Part shown: positions 1 through 6,144 of the stretch, piece after piece | Position numbering within the stretch: the first letter of the stretch is position 1 | Layout: each line of letters opens with the position of its first letter | Assembly: GCA_029261905.1 (NCBI GenBank) | Contig: JAJDAM010000487.1 | Span: forward strand, 1 to 7,776 | DNA from: Deltaproteobacteria bacterium | GTDB taxonomy: Bacteria; Myxococcota_A; UBA9160; SMWR01 | Reading direction: 5' to 3' | DNA: 7,776 nt | Made by a program: the position numbers and the translations under genes | The notes under the pieces: model-generated | Told to the model about the DNA's origin: nothing | The model's database searches: none | Seen by the model: the letters and a program-made list of their open reading frames with translations, nothing else

Positions 1-587
1 CGCGCATCGTCGGCAAAGATTCCGCGCTCGAGGAGCGTTTGCGCCCAGCCCAGAATGCTGGTTCCCATGCTGTGAATCGTGCGTCCGAGGTCATCGTCGT
101 CGATGTATCGGGTCGGATACTGCGCGGGGCTCGCGAGCGTGTGCAGAGAATCGGTACCCGCCTCGAAAAGCTCATCGGCGGCCTGGGTGAGTTGTTCCGC
201 ATCGACTCCAAGACGATCTGCGAGCGAACTGGCGGCGCGGCTCGATGCGGGCGGTTCGGGGACGATCAGCTTGAGGTTTCCGAATGCGATGGAGTGAAGC
301 AGTACCCGGACCCGACCCTCGCTGCCCATCGCCGTGGTCAACTCATCGAGAATCTCGTCGCGCTTCTGCGGATTCAACGCATCGGTGTTGAATGTCAGCA
401 GCGAAGTTCCGCTGCCCCGGATCTTCTCGAACTCCGGTTGGATGCGAGACATGGCCCCGCGACGGTCCCGGTGGACGATGCAAATGCTCATGCCGCTCTC
501 GGCCAGCTTCTGTGCCGTCGCAAGCCCGAAGCCGCTGGAGCCGCCAAGGATGATCGCCCAGCTCTCGGGACTGAAGTCCTGATTCAC
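1..587 (-). CDS. FabI-like short-chain dehydrogenase/reductase (3' end cut by window edge)
   Basis: I translated this on the minus strand from a GTG at 587-585; it stays open for 195 codons to the window edge. Residues 14-21 (LGGSSGFG) are an SDR Rossmann nucleotide-binding loop. VHRDRR at 38-43 puts an Arg after beta-2, which favours NADPH over NADH (inference). LLHSIAFG at 96-103 matches the HSIAF segment typical of FabI-type enoyl-ACP reductases. The segment around MGTSILGWAQ (174-183) falls where that family has its catalytic helix, but a clear Tyr-x6-Lys pair is not evident here. The likely reaction is reduction of an enoyl or keto acyl thioester or a related lipid; the substrate cannot be told from sequence. 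The start is supported by GGAG at 595-598, seven bases upstream. The gene has its own promoter, flanked and overlapped by operator-like palindromes, and is transcribed away from the sulfatase-like gene. The C-terminus lies outside the window. Confidence 0.85.
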   Translation of the reverse strand, partial: MNQDFSPESWAIILGGSSGFGLATAQKLAESGMSICIVHRDRRGAMSRIQPEFEKIRGSGTSLLTFNTDALNPQKRDEILDELTTAMGSEGRVRVLLHSIAFGNLKLIVPEPPASSRAASSLADRLGVDAEQLTQAADELFEAGTDSLHTLASPAQYPTRYIDDDDLGRTIHSMGTSILGWAQTLLERGIFADDA

Positions 588-735
588 GATGAATCTCCGC
601 CAGTGAACCCCGCGGGGCCCGACATGAGTCGATGAAGTGTGTTGAGGGGGGAGGTTGGGATTTGGACTGGCTGGTTGGGCTTCAGGGCCCGAGGCAGGGA
701 GTTTTCTGACTTTCAGTCACGGAATCCCAGGCGCG
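588..735 (-). other. Predicted long 5' leader of the SDR gene
   Basis: If transcription starts near 729, as the promoter predicts, about 140 bases precede the GTG at 587. The leader contains the downstream operator-like palindrome (707-719), two copies of TCGGGCCC on the minus strand (around 615-622 and 686-693) and the palindrome ccccgcgggg at 608-617, close to the ribosome binding site. The self-complementary GGGCCC cores could pair over a distance. I see no known riboswitch motif and no coding signal. A 13-codon ORF from an ATG near 624 ends at the TGA overlapping the GTG start but has no ribosome binding site. Confidence 0.35.
707..719. promoter_or_regulatory. Operator-like palindrome O1 (TGACT-TTC-AGTCA)
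   Basis: This is a perfect 5-bp inverted repeat around a 3-bp spacer. It lies about 10-22 bases downstream of the predicted start of the SDR transcript, a usual place for a repressor to block transcription. Its centre (713) is 33 bp from that of the second palindrome, about three helical turns, so two dimers would sit on the same DNA face. The size and spacing resemble TetR-family operators, but no regulator gene is visible in the window, so the protein is unknown. Confidence 0.55.
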
Positions 736-763
736 ATTATGACTGTAAGTCATGTTGTGTCAA
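736..763 (-). promoter_or_regulatory. Sigma70-type promoter for the SDR gene
   Basis: On the minus strand, a perfect -35 TTGACA (plus 758-763) is followed after 16 bases by CATAAT (plus 736-741), five of six matches to the -10 consensus. Transcription would start near 729 and run into the SDR gene. This is by far the best consensus promoter in the window. The 15-bp operator-like palindrome at 739-753 fills most of the spacer and overlaps the -10, so a bound repressor would exclude RNA polymerase. Confidence 0.65.
739..753. promoter_or_regulatory. Operator-like palindrome O2 (ATGACT-GTA-AGTCAT)
   Basis: This is a perfect 6-bp inverted repeat around a 3-bp spacer, sharing the core TGACT-N3-AGTCA with the site at 707-719. 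It sits between the -35 and -10 of the SDR promoter, the classical position for a simple repressor. Two independent copies of the same 10 defined bases within 50 bp are unlikely by chance, which makes a real operator pair the better reading. The regulator, probably TetR-type by site architecture, is inferred only. Confidence 0.6.
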
Positions 764-1001
764 GGACCAGTGATGCGATGTAATACTCCGGTGAATTCGG
801 CAAATCGGTCACTCGATTCCCCGTGGGGACGAGGGCCGTCTTACCCAAATGGGTTACGGGGCTGTGATAGGATCCCGCCACGCTCTGGAACCGACGCAAC
901 TGCCTGCCCGTCGGATTGATCCAGCCTCCGAATCGAATGTGACTGGACCCTGCGAACAAATCGCCCACGAGCAGTGCCTGATCGCCCGCCGCCGCAAGCC
1001 G
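764..1001 (+). promoter_or_regulatory. Upstream region of the sulfatase-like gene; promoter not clearly defined
   Basis: No gene is convincing here, although the sulfatase-like reading frame stays open back to an ATG at 849. That ATG has no ribosome binding site and lies inside a small palindrome (ACCCA-AA-TGGGT, 843-854). A possible -10 element, TAGGAT at 868-873, would give a transcript starting near 880 and a leader of about 120 bases. No good -35 partner is present. TAATAC at 781-786 is another weak candidate. I consider none of these established. Confidence 0.25.
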
Positions 1002-3167
1002 GTGTCGCGCTGGTCGGAGCCGCGTTCGGGGTTGCTTGTGCCCGGGTTCGCCAGCATCGTGTTGTTGTTCGGCTGTGTCGGCGAGGATCCAGCGACCGAA
1101 CCGGAAGCCCGAGCTGTGACGCCAACGCACGTCGTTCTGATCACGCTCGACACCACCCGGGCAGATGCGTTGGGGGTGTACGGGCAACCCTCGCCAACGA
1201 CTCCCCACATCGACCGAATGAGCGGCGAAGGCCTTCGCTTCGCGCAGGTCATGAGCTCGGCTCCGAGTACGTTCCCCTCTCATGCGACCATCCTGACCGG
1301 GAAGTTCCCCTATGCCCACGGAGTCCGTTCGAACTCGGGCTACGTGTTGCCCACCAGCAATGAGACATTGCCAGAGGTATTGAGCAATCACGGTTTCGCG
1401 ACGGCCGCCGAGATCGCGGCTCCAGTGATCGGCAGCCAGACCGGCTTGGACCAGGGATTTGCAGTCTATCGGGACACCGTTTCCCCTGACGTCGAATTGA
1501 AAGTCGTCGCGATGGTCTCCAACAAGGACGCCCAAGCCGCAACGACGAGCCAGAATGTCGTTCACCTCGAAGAGCGGATGGCGACCGACATCACGAATCG
1601 CGGGATCGATTTCATCGAGGCTCACCGGAACGAGAAGACCTTTTTGTGGCTTCACTACTTCGACCCGCACCGTTTCTATGCGGCTCCTCCCGAGTTTCGC
1701 GCGCGGATACCCGACCCGTATCTGGCCGAAGTGAGCTATGTCGATTCCGAAATCGGTCGGCTGCTCGACACGATTCGGCGCCTGGAACTCGAGCCGGACA
1801 CGCTGGTCGTATTGACGGCCGACCACGGCGAAGGCCGCGGTCAACACGACGAGGACAACCACGCGTTCTTCGTCTACGACACGACGATGCGCGTACCACT
1901 GGTGATGTGGGGTTCCTCTGTCATTCGTCGTGGTTCGCTCGTCGATTCGCTGGTCCGGACCGCCGATATCGCACCGACCATTCTGGATCTGCTCGGTCTG
2001 CCACCTCTAGAGGGAATCCAGGGGCAGTCGCTTGCGCCATTGATCACGGGCTCGTCGAAGGACCTCGGATTGACCGGGTATGGGGAGTCTGCCGAGTTCC
2101 TGGCTTTTGGCTCGTCGATGATCCGATCGGTTCGCGAAGGCCAGTGGAAGTACATCCACAAGCTCCAGCCCGAACTGTACGACGTGGTTACAGACCCGGG
2201 CGAGGAATCGAATCTCGCGCCGAGCCGTCCAGAGGTCGTCGAGCGCCTGCGGTCGCGCATGGCTGAACTGATCGGCGCGGGGGATGCGGGGTCGGGCGGC
2301 GCCGACGTGCCACTGGACGCCGAGATGCGTGAGCGTCTCCAAGGGCTCGGCTACGCAGCGACGACACCGTCGCTCGAGCTCAAGGATTCTCTATCGAACT
2401 TGAATCTGGTGGGTACCGATCCATCGGAACATGTCGCCGACATTCGGCTCCTCAGTCATGCACTCGGCGCCAAGAAACAACACCGCTATGACAAAGCGGC
2501 GGTTCGGTTCGGGTCGCTGTGGCGCAAGTTTCACGCGGGGAGCTTCGGGTTGTTCCAGGCCGATGCGCTGATCCAGCAGGGACAGTTCGAAGAGGCCGTC
2601 GCGCTACTCGAAGAGATCGTCGCGCTCTTTCCCGACGAGTCACAATATCTCGTCGCGTTGGGCGACGCGCTGATGAAGGCCGGAAGAAACGACGAAGCGC
2701 GCACCCGCCTCGTCGCTGCTCTCGAGTCGACCGCGTGCGATTCCCAGGCGCGCGCACTACTCGCACATCTTTCATTCGTGGAGAGGAACTACCGGGCGCA
2801 GCACGAGATCCTTCGCGTCGGCGCCGAGGAGTGCCCGAAGTCGCTGAACCTCTGGAACAACTACGCCTATGCGTTGGCGACTTGTCCTGAGGCATCACAG
2901 CGCAACGGCGAGGAAGCCTTGCGACTCGCGTTGGCCGTGACCGAAGGCGAGGGTGGAGAGAGGTCAGGGCACGTGGACACGCTCGCTGCCGCTCATGCAG
3001 AACTGGGGAATTTCGCGGCTGCCACCGCGGCGTCGAAGAGATCGATCGAACTCGAATCCGCCCGCGCTGCCGGTCGGGCGCCTCCAGAGACCGCACACCT
3101 CGAGGCGTTGAACGCTCACCTGGAGGTATTTACTGCCGGACGACCCCTTCGCGATCCTGCCCACTGA
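1002..3167 (+). CDS. Sulfatase/alkaline-phosphatase-superfamily lipoprotein with C-terminal TPR-like repeats
   Basis: Starting at the GTG at 1002 gives 721 residues with a short lipoprotein signal: basic start, hydrophobic stretch from about residue 10, and lipobox LFGC with Cys25. Its mature form would be anchored to a membrane outside the cytoplasm. The catalytic domain covers roughly residues 42-425: LITLDTTRAD with metal ligand Asp50, the nucleophile segment STFPSHATILTG, FDPH at 220-223, and TADHGE with Asp274 and His275, plus His287. Thr90 occupies the position of the Cys/Ser that becomes formylglycine in true sulfatases, and His94 that of the usual Arg, so classical sulfatase activation is unlikely; Thr nucleophiles are known in EptA/LtaS-type enzymes of the superfamily. 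From about residue 480 to 700 are TPR-like helical repeats, including NNYAYALATCPEA. Substrate unknown: sulfate, phosphate or phosphoglycan esters are possible. The frame is open back to an ATG at 849 and a GTG at 939, but neither has a ribosome binding site and both would put a long extension before the signal peptide. The 1002 GTG also lacks one, so the start is uncertain. Confidence 0.85.
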   Translation: MSRWSEPRSGLLVPGFASIVLLFGCVGEDPATEPEARAVTPTHVVLITLDTTRADALGVYGQPSPTTPHIDRMSGEGLRFAQVMSSAPSTFPSHATILTGKFPYAHGVRSNSGYVLPTSNETLPEVLSNHGFATAAEIAAPVIGSQTGLDQGFAVYRDTVSPDVELKVVAMVSNKDAQAATTSQNVVHLEERMATDITNRGIDFIEAHRNEKTFLWLHYFDPHRFYAAPPEFRARIPDPYLAEVSYVDSEIGRLLDTIRRLELEPDTLVVLTADHGEGRGQHDEDNHAFFVYDTTMRVPLVMWGSSVIRRGSLVDSLVRTADIAPTILDLLGLPPLEGIQGQSLAPLITGSSKDLGLTGYGESAEFLAFGSSMIRSVREGQWKYIHKLQPELYDVVTDPGEESNLAPSRPEVVERLRSRMAELIGAGDAGSGGADVPLDAEMRERLQGLGYAATTPSLELKDSLSNLNLVGTDPSEHVADIRLLSHALGAKKQHRYDKAAVRFGSLWRKFHAGSFGLFQADALIQQGQFEEAVALLEEIVALFPDESQYLVALGDALMKAGRNDEARTRLVAALESTACDSQARALLAHLSFVERNYRAQHEILRVGAEECPKSLNLWNNYAYALATCPEASQRNGEEALRLALAVTEGEGGERSGHVDTLAAAHAELGNFAAATAASKRSIELESARAAGRAPPETAHLEALNAHLEVFTAGRPLRDPAH

Positions 3168-3189
3168 CTGGCGGGCACGGGGCGACCTC

Positions 3190-4623
3190 TCAACTTCCGA
3201 CGGTGTGTACCTTCAGGAAATTGGTTTCTGCCATCGCGTCGAAGGGGTGGGAGCCGGTCATCACGATCGTCTCGCCGGGCATTGCCAAGCCGATCCGCTG
3301 CGCGAGTGGGAATACCCTCGAAGTCAACTCGCGAAAGCTGCTGACCTGGGGCGTTAGAATTGGCGTGACGCCCCAGATCAATGCCATGCGCCGGTAGCAG
3401 GATTCGCTCGGCGTGAATGCAATGATCGGCACGCGCGGTCGATGGTGCGCGATCACGCGTGCGGTTGTGCCCGTTTGAGTAAAGACCCAGACCGCCCGAA
3501 TCTCCTCGAGTGCATCGACCACCGCATCGACCGCGGCTGCGATCGCTTCGGGTCGAGATCGGTGCTGGCTCGCGGGTAGCTTCGTTCCCGTGTACTCCCG
3601 TTCCGGTGCGTTCGTGCGGATCTCGACGGCGATGCGCACCATCGACTCGACGGCCTCGATGGGGTAGCGACCCATCGCGGTCTCACCACTCAACATGACG
3701 GCATCGGTTCCATCGAGGATCGCGTTGGCGACATCACTCGATTCGGCGCGCGTGGGCCGGGGATTGTGGATCATCGATTCGAACATCTGCGTCGCGGTGA
3801 TCACGGGCTTGGCAGCGAGGTTGGCGAGTTCGATGATCCGCTTTTGCACCAGCGGAACTTTCTCCGCCGCCAATTCGACGCCCAGATCGCCGCGCGCGAC
3901 CATCACGCCGTCTGCGACCTCGATGATCTCGCTCAGACACTCGATCGCCTCCGGCTTCTCCAGCTTCGCGATCACCGGCGTGTCCTTGCCGGCGGCTCGC
4001 ACCAGACGCTTGACCTCGCGGACATCGTCCGCGGTCCGAACGAACGAGATTGCGATGTAATCCACCGACTGGCTCAACCCGAATTCGAGATCGCGAAGGT
4101 CCTTCTCCGTGACTTTCTTTGCGCTCACGTTCACACCGGGCAGGTTGATTCCCTGGCGTTGTTTGAGCAGGCCGCCGTAGACGACCTTCGTGCGGACATC
4201 GGTTTCGTTGGTTTCGGTGACCAGCAGCTCGATCGCACCATCCGACAGCAGCACACGATCGCCGACTGCGACGTCACTCGGCAATGCCGTGTACGTGGTG
4301 GACACCTCGGTCGCATCGCCGGGAACCTCACGTGTGGTCAGCGTAAACGGGTCACCGGCAGTCAATTCGATCGGACCGCCACCGGCCAGCGGCCCGGTCC
4401 GGATCTTCGGCCCCTGCAGGTCTTGGAGGATCGCGATCGCGCGGCCCGCCTGTGCAGCGGCAGATCGGACTCGTTCGATTCGTTCCGCGTGCTCGTCGTA
4501 CGAACCGTGCGAGAAATTCACGCGAGCGACGTCCATGCCGGCTTCGATCAATTCGGCGATGCGCTCTACGGTACTCGTCGCGGGGCCAAGGGTCGCGACG
4601 ATCTTCGTCCGGCGGGTCGACAC
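3190..4623 (-). CDS. pyk: Pyruvate kinase
   Basis: This 477-residue cytoplasmic enzyme converts phosphoenolpyruvate and ADP to pyruvate and ATP, the last step of glycolysis. The N-terminal TKIVATLGPA, VARVNFSHG (Arg34, Asn36, Ser38), DLQGPKIRTG (Asp68, Lys73), the signature IAKLEKPEAIE (Lys220, Glu222), ARGDLG (Asp246) and TATQM (Thr278) give a complete active site. The B domain lies near 72-170 and the C domain near 355-477. Length is normal (E. coli enzymes 470-480). Leu69, Gln70 and Lys73 match the combination described for potassium-independent pyruvate kinases, such as E. coli PykA, rather than the Thr/Lys/Glu of potassium-dependent forms. The GTG at 4623 is almost forced as start, because an in-frame TAA stands only three codons upstream. 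There is no ribosome binding site; a -10-like TAACGT sits so that transcription would begin at the start codon. The gene is monocistronic, diverging from the M18 peptidase gene and converging on the sulfatase-like gene. Confidence 0.97.
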   Translation of the reverse strand: MSTRRTKIVATLGPATSTVERIAELIEAGMDVARVNFSHGSYDEHAERIERVRSAAAQAGRAIAILQDLQGPKIRTGPLAGGGPIELTAGDPFTLTTREVPGDATEVSTTYTALPSDVAVGDRVLLSDGAIELLVTETNETDVRTKVVYGGLLKQRQGINLPGVNVSAKKVTEKDLRDLEFGLSQSVDYIAISFVRTADDVREVKRLVRAAGKDTPVIAKLEKPEAIECLSEIIEVADGVMVARGDLGVELAAEKVPLVQKRIIELANLAAKPVITATQMFESMIHNPRPTRAESSDVANAILDGTDAVMLSGETAMGRYPIEAVESMVRIAVEIRTNAPEREYTGTKLPASQHRSRPEAIAAAVDAVVDALEEIRAVWVFTQTGTTARVIAHHRPRVPIIAFTPSESCYRRMALIWGVTPILTPQVSSFRELTSRVFPLAQRIGLAMPGETIVMTGSHPFDAMAETNFLKVHTVGS

Positions 4624-4629
4624 CGCCCG

Positions 4630-4658
4630 ACGTTAGTCGACCCGCGCACGCTTGGCGA
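4630..4658 (-). promoter_or_regulatory. Candidate promoter of pyruvate kinase, leaderless spacing
   Basis: On the minus strand, TCGCCA (plus 4653-4658, four of six matches to -35) is followed after 17 bases by TAACGT (plus 4630-4635), which keeps the important first T-A and last T of a -10. Six bases separate it from the GTG, so the predicted +1 is the G of the start codon. The TAA inside the hexamer is also the in-frame stop that bounds the reading frame. Confidence 0.45.
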
Positions 4659-4766
4659 GCGGCGCATGAGTCGCAGGGCGAGCAACCGAAATCGGCGATC
4701 GACCTGCTGCAATCATGAAGCGGCGGAGGTCGCAACGATTCGGGGGTCGCTGAGTCACTCGTCGTG

Positions 4767-4772
4767 TATGCT
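4767..4772 (+). promoter_or_regulatory. Candidate -10 element (TATGCT) of the M18 peptidase gene
   Basis: TATGCT matches four of six -10 positions, including first T-A and last T. It ends seven bases before the ATG at 4780, placing the predicted +1 one base before the start codon. No recognisable -35 lies at 16-18 bases; a small palindrome, GAGTCACTC, is at 4752-4760. The spacing matches that seen at two other genes here. Confidence 0.4.
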
Positions 4773-4779
4773 CGGCGCC

Positions 4780-6114
4780 ATGTCCGAGGCGGTGACCGAC
4801 CTTCTTTCTTTCATAGATGCATCAGCGACCCCGTACCACGCCGTTGCCGAATCGGTTCGGCGCCTGCAGGATGCGGGTTTCTCACCGCTATTCGAAGACG
4901 CACTCTGGGATCTCACACCTGGCCAGCGCGGCTACGTCGTGAGGCATGACGGAAGCCTGATCGCGTTTTCGATGGGGGACACGTCGCCGGTCGAGGGCGG
5001 GTTTCGAGTCGTGGGTGCACACACGGACTCGCCGAACCTGCGCGTGAAACCCATCGCGGATGCCGAGGTCCAGGGATACCGGCAGATCGCAGTCGAAGTC
5101 TACGGGGGGGTGTTGCTTCACACCTGGCTGGATCGCGATCTGTCGCTGGCCGGACGCGTGACGCTGCGCGGAGAATCGGGCGTGCATACTCGGCTCGTCG
5201 ACTTCGAACGACCGCTGTTGCGGATCCCGAACCTCGCGATCCACCTGCAGCGCGAACTGAAAACCGACGGGCTGAAGCTGAACGCCCAGAAGCACATGCC
5301 GCCGATCGTCGGTCTGGAGGGAACCGGAAGTCTCGCCCAGCTGCTGGCCGCCGAACTCGCTAGAGACGGTGAGGGCGTGGTTGCCGAATCCGACATCCTC
5401 GCGTTCGACTTGATGACCTACGACGTGCAGAGGTCGAGTCTCGTGGGCGCCGACGAAGAGTTCATCTGCGCCCCCCGACTGGACAACCTGGCATCGTGCC
5501 ATGCGGCACTGAGCGCGCTGCTATCGAGCGTCGAAGCGTCCACTGGGTCCGCTACGCGGGTCGCCGTGATGTACGACCACGAAGAAGTCGGAAGTCGCAG
5601 CGCGCAGGGTGCTGCAGGTTCTTTCCTTGCGAGCACGCTCGACCGCCTGGTGGCGGGGCAAGGTGGTCGAAGCGAAGCAGAGACTGCGCAAGCGGGCGCC
5701 CGTGCACTGGCTCGATCGATGTTGATTTCGGCCGACATGGCGCACGCGGTCCACCCGAACTTCGTCGATCGTCACGAACCGGGTCACCGACCCCAGATTG
5801 GCAAGGGGCCGGTGATCAAACTCAATGCCAACCAGTCCTATGCGACCGATGCTCAGACTTCGGGCGAATTCGCCGAATTGTGCGGACGCATCGGAATCAC
5901 ACCGCAGTATTTCGTATCCCGAACTGATCTCGCATGTGGATCGACGATCGGTCCGATCACCGCCGCGAGGGTCGGAATCCGGACGGTTGATGTGGGGAAC
6001 CCCATGTTGTCGATGCACTCGTGTCGCGAAATGGCTGGGGCCGCGGACGTCGTTCCGATGATCGACGTGTTGCAGCTGTTCTATGACAACAACAGCAATG
6101 ACCGACCGGGCTAG
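4780..6114 (+). CDS. apeB: M18-family aminopeptidase (aspartyl aminopeptidase type)
   Basis: The 444-residue product is a cytoplasmic metallo-aminopeptidase of family M18, whose studied members remove N-terminal acidic residues and form large tetrahedral dodecamers with two metal ions. All expected blocks are present: GAHTDSP with His81 and Asp83, LDRDLSLAGRV (117-127), APRLDNL with Asp235, DHEEVGS with Glu268 as probable base and Glu269 as ligand, SADMAHAVHPN with Asp319, LACGSTIGPI (384-393) and MHSCRE with His413. Length is normal for bacterial members. The ATG at 4780 has no ribosome binding site; an in-frame ATG at 4768 would add four residues but overlaps the -10-like TATGCT, so I prefer 4780. 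The frame remains open far upstream opposite pyruvate kinase, but that part is His/Arg/Asp-rich and is not coding. The AI-2E-family gene follows after 30 bases. Exact substrate preference is not readable from sequence. Confidence 0.95.
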   Translation: MSEAVTDLLSFIDASATPYHAVAESVRRLQDAGFSPLFEDALWDLTPGQRGYVVRHDGSLIAFSMGDTSPVEGGFRVVGAHTDSPNLRVKPIADAEVQGYRQIAVEVYGGVLLHTWLDRDLSLAGRVTLRGESGVHTRLVDFERPLLRIPNLAIHLQRELKTDGLKLNAQKHMPPIVGLEGTGSLAQLLAAELARDGEGVVAESDILAFDLMTYDVQRSSLVGADEEFICAPRLDNLASCHAALSALLSSVEASTGSATRVAVMYDHEEVGSRSAQGAAGSFLASTLDRLVAGQGGRSEAETAQAGARALARSMLISADMAHAVHPNFVDRHEPGHRPQIGKGPVIKLNANQSYATDAQTSGEFAELCGRIGITPQYFVSRTDLACGSTIGPITAARVGIRTVDVGNPMLSMHSCREMAGAADVVPMIDVLQLFYDNNSNDRPG

Positions 6115-6137
6115 TCTGAGCGTCACACAGCCAGGAG
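6112..6137 (+). promoter_or_regulatory. Possible internal -10 (TAGTCT) and ribosome binding site of the AI-2E-family gene
   Basis: AGGAG at 6133-6137 lies seven bases before the GTG at 6145 and fixes that start. TAGTCT at 6112-6117 overlaps the TAG stop of the peptidase gene and could be a -10 giving a transcript from about 6124 with a short leader; no -35 is evident. The ribosome binding site is firm, the promoter weak. Confidence 0.45.
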
Positions 6138-6144
6138 CAGAGTC

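Noticed and set aside
583..626. A 13-codon leader peptide overlapping the SDR start (ATG ... TCGTGA)
   Set aside because: It has no ribosome binding site and no attenuation-type codon run; the overlap is probably chance.
39..635. A 198-codon plus-strand frame over the SDR gene
   Set aside because: The minus strand carries clear Rossmann and HSIAF motifs, while this frame has none.
750..1862. A 370-codon minus-strand open frame opposite the sulfatase-like gene
   Set aside because: It is a shadow frame with biased composition, running over clearly conserved sulfatase-fold codons on the plus strand.
3766..4779. An upstream in-frame extension of the M18 peptidase by 338 residues
   Set aside because: It lies opposite pyruvate kinase, has no peptidase similarity and a biased composition, while the M18 family length fits the ATG at 4780.
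4624..4779. Small ORFs or an operator in the pyruvate kinase/M18 divergent gap
   Set aside because: Only very short frames without ribosome binding sites and one 9-bp palindrome (4752-4760) were seen, which is within chance expectation.
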